From Candidatus Staskawiczbacteria bacterium RIFCSPHIGHO2_02_FULL_34_10 (GTDB taxonomy: Bacteria; Patescibacteriota; Minisyncoccia; Minisyncoccales; Staskawiczbacteraceae), in NCBI GenBank assembly GCA_001821915.1, contig MHOR01000028.1, forward strand, positions 13,022-18,853: DNA of 5,832 nt, given 5' to 3'. Numbering within the stretch: position 1 is the first letter of the stretch; every line of letters starts with the position of its first letter. A program made the position numbers and the translations under genes. Below the pieces are notes generated by a model. It was not told the origin of the DNA, ran no database searches, and saw nothing but the letters and a program-made list of their open reading frames with translations. Below, piece by piece: positions 1-5,441 of this stretch.

Positions 1-1251
1 ATTGTATCTTTGTGTAAAAGGCGGGGTTTTGTTTTTCCTGGATCTGAAATTTATGGTGGACTTTCAAATAGTTATGATTACGGTCCTTTAGGCGTTGAGT
101 TAAAAAATAATATAAAAAATTTATGGTGGAAGCGTTTTGTACAGCAGCGCGATGATATGGTTGGAATTGACGCGGCTCTCATTATGAACCCAAAAGTTTG
201 GGAAGCATCGGGTCATTTAAAAGAATTTTCTGATCCGTTAGTTGAATGTTCTAAGTGTAAAAGAAGGTTTAGAGCTGATCATGTTAATTCAAAAAAATGT
301 CCTGATTGCGGTGGAAGCTTAAGTGAACCACGACAATTTAATTTAATGCTCAAGACCTTTTTAGGTCCGGCTGAAGAAAAAGCCAACGAAGTGTACTTTA
401 GGCCAGAGACTGCGCAATCAATGTTTGTTGATTTTAAAAATGTATTAGAAACTTCACGAAAAAAATTACCATTTGGTATTGCTCAAATTGGCAAAGCATT
501 CAGAAATGAAATAACTCCAGGTAATTTTATTTTCAGGACACGTGAGTTTGAACAAATGGAAATTGAGTACTTTATAAATCCCAAAGATAATTGGGAAAAA
601 CATTTTGAATATTGGCAAGATCAAATGAAGCAATGGTTAAAAGATATTGGGGTAAAAAACGCAGAATTTGTAGAAATTGAAAAAGAAGAGTTAGCACACT
701 ATTCAAAGCGCACAGTAGATGTTGAATTTAAATATCCTTTTGGCCAGAAAGAACTTTATGGTTTGGCATATAGAATAGATTTTGATTTAAAAAATCACTT
801 TAAAGAGGCACCTTATAAAGAGGAAGAGAGTGATGCGTTTTATCCGCACGTCATAGAGCCGACGTTCGGCGTGGATAGGTCCATATTGGCAGTACTTTGT
901 GATGCCTATGAAGAGCAAGAAGAAAGAGTGGTATTAAAATTAAAACCATTGTTGGCTCCATATAAAGTTGCTGTGTTCCCATTGTTAAAGAATAAACCAG
1001 AATTGGTTGCCAAAGCTAAAGAAATATATGCCGATTTAAGAAAAGAATTTATGGTAGCTTTTGACGACCGAGGAAACATTGGTAAGCGATATTATAGTCA
1101 AGATGAAATTGGTACACCTTACTGCGTAACGGTGGACTTTGATACATTAGAAAAAAACGAAGTAACTGTTCGCGACAGAGACACCATGAAACAAGAAAAA
1201 GTAAAAATTTCTAATTTGAAAAATCATATAAGTATGTTATTGTTAAAGTAA
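1..1251 (+). CDS. glyS: Glycyl-tRNA synthetase, dimeric class II type (5' partial)
   Basis: Cytosolic enzyme that charges tRNA-Gly with glycine using ATP. The reading frame is open from base 1 (I-V-S-L-C-K-R-R-G-F), and family members carry this same segment just after a short N-terminal stretch. The gene therefore starts outside the window, and the TTG at position 10 is not its true start. 416 residues are visible; probably only about 5-20 are missing. In fragment numbering, the motif 1 region is near 50-73, and a Cys-x2-Cys...Cys-x2-Cys zinc-ribbon-like insertion uses C83, C86, C100 and C103. Motif 2 (FRNEITPGNFIFRTREFEQ) is near 167-185 and motif 3 (EPTFGVDRSILAVL) near 286-299. A C-terminal anticodon-binding domain spans about 317-406. 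This is the single-chain archaeal/eukaryotic/Thermus-like form, not the alpha2beta2 GlyQ/GlyS form. It ends 7 nt before the antitoxin-like gene, so the two are probably co-transcribed. Confidence 0.97.
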   Translation: MVSLCKRRGFVFPGSEIYGGLSNSYDYGPLGVELKNNIKNLWWKRFVQQRDDMVGIDAALIMNPKVWEASGHLKEFSDPLVECSKCKRRFRADHVNSKKCPDCGGSLSEPRQFNLMLKTFLGPAEEKANEVYFRPETAQSMFVDFKNVLETSRKKLPFGIAQIGKAFRNEITPGNFIFRTREFEQMEIEYFINPKDNWEKHFEYWQDQMKQWLKDIGVKNAEFVEIEKEELAHYSKRTVDVEFKYPFGQKELYGLAYRIDFDLKNHFKEAPYKEEESDAFYPHVIEPTFGVDRSILAVLCDAYEEQEERVVLKLKPLLAPYKVAVFPLLKNKPELVAKAKEIYADLRKEFMVAFDDRGNIGKRYYSQDEIGTPYCVTVDFDTLEKNEVTVRDRDTMKQEKVKISNLKNHISMLLLK

Positions 1252-1258
1252 CAAAATT

Positions 1259-1465
1259 ATGACCACTAAAAATTACGAAAAAATCAAAAAAGAAATAAAA
1301 CAAGAACTCCTACAAGAGTTTGTTTTTCCTATTTTACGGAATATGAAAGATTCCGAAGGCGAATATAAAGAAAAATTCGTCAAAGAAGTGCTAAAAGCGG
1401 TAAAAGAAAAGCCAAAATATATTTATAACTCTAAAACATTTTTGCGCCAAATCGGCCACAAGTAA
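1259..1465 (+). CDS. Small charged protein, putative antitoxin of a type II TA pair
   Basis: A 68-residue protein rich in Lys and Glu. It shows a predicted long N-terminal helix (about 4-28), a short Pro-containing turn, a second helix (about 33-50) and a C-terminal segment ending TFLRQIGHK. I do not recognise a standard DNA-binding fold (no clear ribbon-helix-helix, AbrB or HTH signature). The antitoxin role is inferred from position: it lies directly upstream of a RelE/ParE-like toxin, and its TAA overlaps the toxin ATG by one base (TAATG at 1463-1467), which suggests translational coupling. It starts 7 nt after the glyS stop, with no Shine-Dalgarno-like sequence and no room for its own promoter. 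No membrane segment or signal peptide is visible. It could instead be an unrelated small protein. Confidence that it is a real gene is high; confidence in the function is moderate. Confidence 0.75.
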   Translation: MTTKNYEKIKKEIKQELLQEFVFPILRNMKDSEGEYKEKFVKEVLKAVKEKPKYIYNSKTFLRQIGHK

Positions 1466-1728
1466 TGTATCAGCTTACTTTCAGCAGTCAATTTCTCAAA
1501 TCTGCTGAGAAGTTGGATAATAAAGTTAAACCGAAGCTCAAGTCAAATTTGGATATGTTAGCTGAAAATCCATTTGACGCGAGATTACAAACTAAGTCGC
1601 TCTCGGGAAAACTTTCCGGGCAATATTCTTTTAGGTTAGGTAAAGATTGTCGTGTCGTATTCAAATTTTATTCAAATGCCACGATTTTTTTATTGAACGT
1701 CGGCAACAGAAAAGACATTTATCGTTAA
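1465..1728 (+). CDS. RelE/ParE superfamily toxin (putative mRNA interferase)
   Basis: An 87-residue protein of typical size for the RelE/ParE/YafQ superfamily. It follows the family pattern: a short N-terminal strand (YQLTFSSQF), two helices (about 8-36), then beta strands with L-x-G-x-L-x-G-x-Y-x-x-R near 46-57, R63 in DCRVVFKF, and a terminal GNRKDIYR motif (80-87). R57, R63, R82 and Y86 fall where catalytic or RNA-contacting basic and Tyr residues lie in RelE-type toxins. The usual His of the final G-H-R-K motif is Asn81 here, a common variant. Such toxins generally cleave mRNA on the ribosome; the gyrase-poisoning ParE subgroup is the alternative, and the sequence alone does not separate them. 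The start overlaps the stop of the upstream gene by one base, so the toxin is probably made by coupled translation with its antitoxin. The next gene begins 9 nt downstream. Confidence 0.88.
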   Translation: MYQLTFSSQFLKSAEKLDNKVKPKLKSNLDMLAENPFDARLQTKSLSGKLSGQYSFRLGKDCRVVFKFYSNATIFLLNVGNRKDIYR

Positions 1729-1737
1729 AGTATTAGT

Positions 1738-2337
1738 ATGAAAAAATTATTACTCACTTCTGACGGCTTTGTAAATCCCAAAATAGGGCAGGAGTTTTTG
1801 GCGTTAGTTGGTAAAAAGCCGATTGATATAAAAGTTCTTTTTGTTACTACTGCATCTCGTGTAGAAAAAGAAAAGTTTTATGTAAAAGGTTCGGAAAAAG
1901 AGCTCATTGAATTAGGATTAGCTAAAGAAAATATCTTATGGGTCGAGAATTTGGATAATACTGAAGTAGAAAAATATGATGTGGTTTACGTGTGCGGGGG
2001 AAATACATTTTATTTAATGTACGAAATCAGGCGAACTGGTTTTGATAAACAAATAATTAATTTTATAAATTCTGGAAAGGTGTACGTGGGGGTTTCTGCG
2101 GGAAGCGTTATTATGGGACCAACGATATTACATGTGAGAAATTTGGATAAAAATGACATTGGGCTAAAAGATATGACTGGATTAAATATGACGGATAAAA
2201 TTATCCTACCGCATTATAAAAACGAAGAAGAGGAGAAAGTTAAAGAGTTTGAAAGAGAAAATCATTGCGAAGTTTTAAGATTGCCAGATGGACAGGCATC
2301 GGAAGTTTTGAGGGAGGATGCAAGGATTATTGAGTAA
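1738..2337 (+). CDS. Peptidase E-like serine peptidase, family S51
   Basis: A 199-residue cytosolic protein with the class-I glutamine-amidotransferase-like fold of family S51. The glycine-rich loop CGGNTFYLM (86-94) and the nucleophile elbow GVSAGS (118-123) are present. Ser120 is the expected nucleophile, at the same number as in Salmonella peptidase E. His159 in LPHY is the probable catalytic His. The C-terminal DGQASEVL (184-191) resembles the family's strand that closes the fold. Peptidase E cleaves Asp-Xaa dipeptides, but many S51 members have not been tested, so dipeptidase specificity is inferred from the family. Cyanophycinase is another S51 branch, but it is usually longer. The gene follows the toxin by 9 nt with no visible Shine-Dalgarno sequence and probably belongs to the glyS transcription unit. 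Peptide turnover would suit an organism that scavenges amino acids. Confidence 0.92.
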   Translation: MKKLLLTSDGFVNPKIGQEFLALVGKKPIDIKVLFVTTASRVEKEKFYVKGSEKELIELGLAKENILWVENLDNTEVEKYDVVYVCGGNTFYLMYEIRRTGFDKQIINFINSGKVYVGVSAGSVIMGPTILHVRNLDKNDIGLKDMTGLNMTDKIILPHYKNEEEEKVKEFERENHCEVLRLPDGQASEVLREDARIIE

Positions 2338-2371
2338 TTTTGTAAATTTTAAAAAATTAACAAAGAAATAA

Positions 2372-3643
2372 GTGTATAAAAAAAATAAATTAAAAAATGG
2401 ATTGCGGGTGATTTCCATCCCGATGAAAAATGCTAATAGTGTTACGGTGTTAGTGTTAGTGGGAACAGGGTCAAAATATGAAACGAAAGACATTAATGGC
2501 ATTTCTCACTTTTTAGAGCATATGTTTTTTAAGGGCACAAAAAAAAGACCTACGACTTTAAAAATTTCAGAAACTCTGGACATGATTGGGGGACAGTATA
2601 ATGCTTTTACCTCAAAAGAAACAACTGGTTTTTGGGCAAAAGTGGATAAAAAATATACCGATATTGCCTTGGACTGGATTTCAGATATGTTTTTAAATGC
2701 CAAATTTGAAGCAGAGGAAATTGAGCGTGAAAAAGGCGTGGTTATTGAAGAATTAAATATGTATTTAGATACGCCGACTGCTTATGTATCAGAACTTTTT
2801 GAAGATTTACTATATAAAGATCAGCCAGCTGGTTGGAGAATTGTAGGTGAAAAAGAAAACATCACAAGTTTTAATCGTCAAAAAGTAGTGGATTATTACA
2901 AAACTCACTACTCAAATCAAAATACGGTGGTTTGCATTGCTGGAGATATTAATCAAAAAGAAATTTTTCAAAAAATGGAAAAATATTTTGGTGGCTCAAA
3001 AAACCAACAAGCACTACCAAAGTTATCAGTAAAAGAATACCAGTTAAAACCAGAAGTTTTGTTGCATCATAAAAAGACCGATCAAACGCATTTTTGTTTG
3101 GGCGTAAGAGCATATGATATGTTTGACAATAGAAGATATGCATTAACACTTATGTCAGTTATTTTAGGGGGAAATATGAGTTCTAGATTATTTATTTCTG
3201 TAAGAGAACGCAATGGACTGGGTTATTATGTGCACACTTCATTTGATACAACTACTGATACGGGATATTTAGTAACTCAGTCAGGAATTAAAAATGACAG
3301 CTTGGAAAAAGCGATAGGATTGGTATTAGATGAATATAAGGATTTAAAAAATAAAAAAATCACAGCTAAAGAATTAAAGAAAGCAAAAGATTTTGTGAGG
3401 GGCAGTATGTCACTTTCTTTAGACGGGACAGACGCCCAGGCTTCTTTTTATGCCAACCAAGAGGTTATGGGGCGGGAATTATTAACTCCGGAAGAAAAAA
3501 TGAAAATGATTGATAAAGTTTCTATTAATGATATAAAAAAGGTAGCAGAAGATATTTTTGTAAACGAAAAGTTAAATTTATCAGTAATAGGACCATTTGA
3601 AGAATCAGAAAAAGAAAAACTAGAAAAGTTATTAAAATTATAA
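2372..3643 (+). CDS. M16 family zinc metallopeptidase (pitrilysin/MPP-like)
   Basis: A 423-residue single-chain M16 protein. The inverted zinc motif HFLEH is at 46-50 (His46 and His50 as ligands, Glu49 as catalytic base). The third zinc ligand is Glu126 or Glu127 in VVIEELNMY, at the spacing expected for HxxEH-x(~76)-E. The C-terminal half repeats the fold and keeps the substrate-binding Arg/Tyr pair, R278 and Y285, in VRERNGLGYY. The length matches the short processing-peptidase-like bacterial members that act as two-domain halves. No signal peptide is visible, so it is probably cytosolic. The GTG start is well supported: an in-frame TAA lies immediately before it (2369-2371), and the next in-frame ATG would remove the conserved first strand (YKKNKLKNGLRV). 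It lies 34 nt after the S51 peptidase, probably in the same unit. The natural substrate is unknown; peptide or signal-fragment degradation is the family-based guess. Confidence 0.96.
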   Translation: MYKKNKLKNGLRVISIPMKNANSVTVLVLVGTGSKYETKDINGISHFLEHMFFKGTKKRPTTLKISETLDMIGGQYNAFTSKETTGFWAKVDKKYTDIALDWISDMFLNAKFEAEEIEREKGVVIEELNMYLDTPTAYVSELFEDLLYKDQPAGWRIVGEKENITSFNRQKVVDYYKTHYSNQNTVVCIAGDINQKEIFQKMEKYFGGSKNQQALPKLSVKEYQLKPEVLLHHKKTDQTHFCLGVRAYDMFDNRRYALTLMSVILGGNMSSRLFISVRERNGLGYYVHTSFDTTTDTGYLVTQSGIKNDSLEKAIGLVLDEYKDLKNKKITAKELKKAKDFVRGSMSLSLDGTDAQASFYANQEVMGRELLTPEEKMKMIDKVSINDIKKVAEDIFVNEKLNLSVIGPFEESEKEKLEKLLKL

Positions 3644-3650
3644 AATAAAA

Positions 3651-3729
3651 GCGACTCCAATTTACAAATGACACCCGAATTTACGAATACATATTAGTAA
3701 ATTAGTGTGCGATTAGTAATTAGTGTCGC
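3651..3729. repeat. Four-unit quasi-palindrome filling the M16 / AI-2E gap
   Basis: The left arm (3651-3689) and right arm (3692-3729) are imperfect inverted repeats: by hand alignment, 30 of 39 columns are complementary, with one gap and a 2-nt centre. The outermost pairing is GCGAC with GTCGC. Each arm is itself a tandem of two related units. The approximate unit GACAC-NN-AATTTACNAAT occurs at 3653-3669 and 3670-3688 in direct orientation, and at 3693-3708 and 3712-3727 inverted. No long U-tract follows the hairpin on the plus strand, so it is not a standard intrinsic terminator. It could be a REP-like or MITE-like dispersed repeat, a processing or mRNA-stabilising hairpin between the M16 and AI-2E genes, or a multi-site protein-binding region. 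The sequence shows the structure; its function is unknown. Confidence 0.8.
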
Positions 3730-3735
3730 TGTACA

Positions 3736-4767
3736 ATGGAGCAAACCTTAGACATATCGTGGGAGACTATTATTAAGGTTTTTATTGCCGGTCTTATTTT
3801 TTATATTCTTTTTTTAGCAAGAGATATTGTTGTTTGGTTCTTTTTTGCCTTAATTATTTCTATCTTATTATCGCCGGCAATTAATTTTTTGCAACGATTA
3901 AAAATACCAAAAGTGGTAGCCGCTGTTTTGGTATATACATCAATTTTCGGAGCAATAGGATTAATGACATATATTACGGCGCCCATTTTTATTTTTGAGA
4001 TTAATCAATTATCACAAAATATCCCAAATTATTTTGAAAAACTTAACCCCATATTTAATAACCTAGGCATCAATGTGGCGCAAAATTTTGATGATTTTAC
4101 CGCTAATTTGATTTCTGGTTTAAAAGAAAGTTCTGGAAGTATCGTTAAGGCTATATCGGTCTTTTTTGGCGGTATTGCTTCTACTATGTTGATTTTTATT
4201 TTCGCATTTTATATTTCCCTAGAAGATAATGGCCCAGAAAAAGTCCTACATCTTTTAACTCCAAAAAAATATGAAAGACATATTGTAGGTTTATTTGAAA
4301 AAGCTCAGTTTAAGGTTGCAGGTTGGTTTGGGGCTAGAATTTTAGCTTGCCTATTTGTAGGAATTTCTTCATTTATTATTTTTTTGCTATTTGGAATTAA
4401 ATATTCTTTTATCTTAGCCCTAGTTTCAGGACTGCTTAATTTTGTGCCTTTTATTGGGCCTCTCGTTACCGCCATATTAGTCCTTTTGTTTGTAGGAGTA
4501 TCTAATTCTTGGTTGGTTGCGTGTTATATCCTTATTGTTTTATACGGAATTCAGGTGGTAGAGAATAATATTATTACGCCCTTATTAATAAAAAAGTTTA
4601 TTAATTTGCCTCCCATTTTAGTGTTAATAGCTTTATTAGTAGGAGGAACTATTTTTGGTGTTTTAGGAATGATTTTTGTAGTTCCTGTTTTTGGAATTAT
4701 ATATGAGTTTCTAAAAGAATTTTTTGAAGAAAGAAAGAAAGAAGAAAATAATTATATAAATACTTAA
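3736..4767 (+). CDS. AI-2E family transporter-like membrane protein
   Basis: A 343-residue multi-pass inner-membrane protein of the AI-2E transporter family (PF01594 type). Hydrophobic segments lie at about 11-28, 30-48, 58-88, 137-162, 200-220, 221-255, 258-275 and 289-325. A soluble, partly amphipathic stretch spans about 90-135. Family signatures are NFVPFIGP (235-242) and QVVENNIITPLLI (273-285), followed by the conserved LPPILVLIALLVGG and GMIFVVPV block. The tail (326-343) is charged and probably cytosolic. Despite the family name, substrates of most members are unproven; the family also contains ion antiporters, so autoinducer-2 export should not be assumed. The ATG is the first possible start after an in-frame TAG at 3721-3723. 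No clear Shine-Dalgarno sequence precedes it. The gene converges on the minus-strand gene with 2 nt between stops. Confidence 0.95.
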   Translation: MEQTLDISWETIIKVFIAGLIFYILFLARDIVVWFFFALIISILLSPAINFLQRLKIPKVVAAVLVYTSIFGAIGLMTYITAPIFIFEINQLSQNIPNYFEKLNPIFNNLGINVAQNFDDFTANLISGLKESSGSIVKAISVFFGGIASTMLIFIFAFYISLEDNGPEKVLHLLTPKKYERHIVGLFEKAQFKVAGWFGARILACLFVGISSFIIFLLFGIKYSFILALVSGLLNFVPFIGPLVTAILVLLFVGVSNSWLVACYILIVLYGIQVVENNIITPLLIKKFINLPPILVLIALLVGGTIFGVLGMIFVVPVFGIIYEFLKEFFEERKKEENNYINT

Positions 4768-4769
4768 GT

Positions 4770-5222
4770 TTAGGATTTTAACAAAATAATACTGACAATA
4801 ACTGCTAAAACTTGCGTTAAGATTCTCCAAAATATGGGGAATCTTTTCTTTTTTGTTAAGTAGTGAATGTGTTGAGTGTGGATGGTGTCATGTAGGTTAG
4901 AAACTTTATTTGGGAATACGTAACTTATAAGAGTTAGACCATCTGGGACTAAGGCAATAAATCCGCATACATAAATAATAGGTTGGTTCTTAGAAAACAA
5001 AAAGATAATGATAATGCCGATAGAAAAGTCTAAAAACACCCTGGAAAAATCGGGAAGAGATTTTTTCCAGTTCTTGTTTTTTATGTTTTCAATGTCATAT
5101 TCAACATGAGGGAAAAGATCTAAAAAGTAGTGTCCCAAAAAAGCCAAAATAATGGCTAAGGGAAGGTTTTTAATAGAGGCCCCGATAGCAGCCCCAAAAA
5201 GCATGTGAGCTAAAAGTATCAT
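4770..5222 (-). CDS. Small multi-pass membrane protein, YdjM/metal-dependent-hydrolase-like
   Basis: A 150-residue membrane protein of uncertain function. Hydrophobic segments lie at about 8-30, 62-78, 82-103 and 130-148. Potential metal ligands are concentrated at the membrane edges: His6, then the GHYFLDLFPHVEYD block (30-43, with H31, D35, H39 and D43), Asp65, Asp94, and a His-rich loop at 111-120 (H111, H115, H118, H120). An N-terminal AH...G-A-x-x-G segment followed by H-x3-D-x3-PH recalls the membrane-bound putative metal-dependent hydrolases of the YdjM/DUF457 group. I recognise only this partial resemblance, and an activity is not established. The ATG is supported by AGGA with a 5-nt spacer. 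The gene is convergent with the AI-2E gene and divergent from metG. Its 3' end carries, on the opposite strand, the terminator of the AI-2E gene. Confidence 0.8.
   Translation of the reverse strand: MILLAHMLFGAAIGASIKNLPLAIILAFLGHYFLDLFPHVEYDIENIKNKNWKKSLPDFSRVFLDFSIGIIIIFLFSKNQPIIYVCGFIALVPDGLTLISYVFPNKVSNLHDTIHTQHIHYLTKKKRFPIFWRILTQVLAVIVSIILLKS
4819..4854 (+). terminator. Rho-independent terminator of the AI-2E gene
   Basis: Stem GATTCTCC (4821-4828) pairs with GGGGAATC (4836-4843), with one U-G wobble at 4826/4838, and is extended by two A-U pairs at 4819-4820/4844-4845. The loop is AAAATAT (4829-4835). A T-rich tail, interrupted by one C, runs from 4844 to 4854. This is a classic intrinsic terminator on the plus strand, 51 nt after the AI-2E stop codon. 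It lies inside the coding region of the convergent minus-strand gene. Confidence 0.8.
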
Positions 5223-5227
5223 ATAAG

Positions 5228-5231
5228 TCCT
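5228..5231 (-). promoter_or_regulatory. Ribosome binding site of the minus-strand membrane protein
   Basis: On the minus strand, AGGA stands five bases before the ATG at 5220-5222. It is the only clear Shine-Dalgarno-like sequence before any start codon in this window, and it fixes the start of this gene. Confidence 0.6.
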
Positions 5232-5275
5232 GTTGTTTAATAATATTTCTACTACGAATTAAATCTTTTATCTAC

Positions 5276-5338
5276 AAATTTAAAAAAGCTCCTTAATGTA
5301 TTGTCTTTGCTGATACATTTCGTCGCTTTTTTGAATTT
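5276..5338. other. Long two-stage hairpin in the divergent intergenic region
   Basis: Outer arms AAATTTAAAAAAGC (5276-5289) and GCTTTTTTGAATTT (5325-5338) form 14 pairs with a single T-G wobble. After a symmetric 5-nt internal loop, inner arms AATGTAT (5295-5301) and ATACATT (5313-5319) form seven perfect pairs around an 11-nt loop. The A-tract before and T-tract after give it the look of a bidirectional intrinsic terminator. It sits between two divergently starting genes, where there is no visible gene to terminate. It may insulate each promoter from antisense readthrough, or be part of a small RNA or an attenuator. The structure is seen in the sequence; the role is inferred. Confidence 0.6.
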
Positions 5339-5373
5339 TCGTTTGAAAACCTTTAATCCTCGTTACGAAAATT
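5334..5373. other. Second inverted repeat overlapping the first hairpin
   Basis: AATTTTCGT (5334-5342) and ACGAAAATT (5365-5373) are perfect 9-bp inverted repeats around a 22-nt loop. The left arm shares 5334-5338 with the 3' arm of the preceding hairpin, so in one transcript the two full structures cannot form together. On DNA it could also be an operator-like dyad about 17 bp upstream of the metG -35 element. The repeat itself is certain; its function is not. Confidence 0.45.
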
Positions 5374-5389
5374 ATTAAGCAACAGGGCT

Positions 5390-5417
5390 TTGAATTTTAG
5401 CTTAAAAATTATATAAT
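5390..5417 (+). promoter_or_regulatory. Sigma70-like promoter of metG
   Basis: A perfect -10 box TATAAT (5412-5417) lies 16 bp downstream of TTGAAT (5390-5395), which matches four of six bases of the -35 consensus. Transcription would start near 5423-5424, giving a leader of about 18 nt before the metG ATG at 5442. The leader contains no Shine-Dalgarno-like sequence. The hairpins at 5276-5373 lie upstream of this promoter and would not be in its transcript. Confidence 0.65.
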
Positions 5418-5441
5418 TGGGTAATTGTATCATATATTACT

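Noticed and set aside
10..12. TTG as the start codon of glyS
   Set aside because: The frame is open upstream to base 1, and residues encoded before the TTG (I-V-S) fit the conserved N-terminal segment of the family. The gene is simply cut by the window edge.
247..309. Zinc-ribbon-like four-Cys insertion in glycyl-tRNA synthetase as a novelty
   Set aside because: Comparable Cys-x2-Cys pairs occur in this insertion in many bacterial single-chain GlyRS proteins, so it is a family feature.
1337..1355. 6-bp perfect inverted repeat CGGAAT/ATTCCG with a 7-nt loop inside the antitoxin-like gene
   Set aside because: It has no T-tract and lies within coding sequence. A repeat this short is expected by chance.
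2275..2502. Minus-strand open frame of 75 codons across the S51/M16 junction, and similar minus-strand frames at 2506-2703, 2949-3149, 3448-3660 and 3801-3986
   Set aside because: Each lies opposite a well-supported conserved gene, shows low-complexity composition and no recognisable domain. They are antisense shadows.
3732..3737. TACAAT as a -10 box for the AI-2E gene
   Set aside because: It overlaps the ATG, so transcription would begin inside the coding region. No matching -35 is visible, and the family N-terminus supports the ATG at 3736.
5223..5441. T-box riboswitch in front of metG
   Set aside because: No T-box consensus (AGGGTGG-like) or specifier-loop architecture is seen, and the best promoter lies only about 18 nt before the start, leaving no room for one in the leader.
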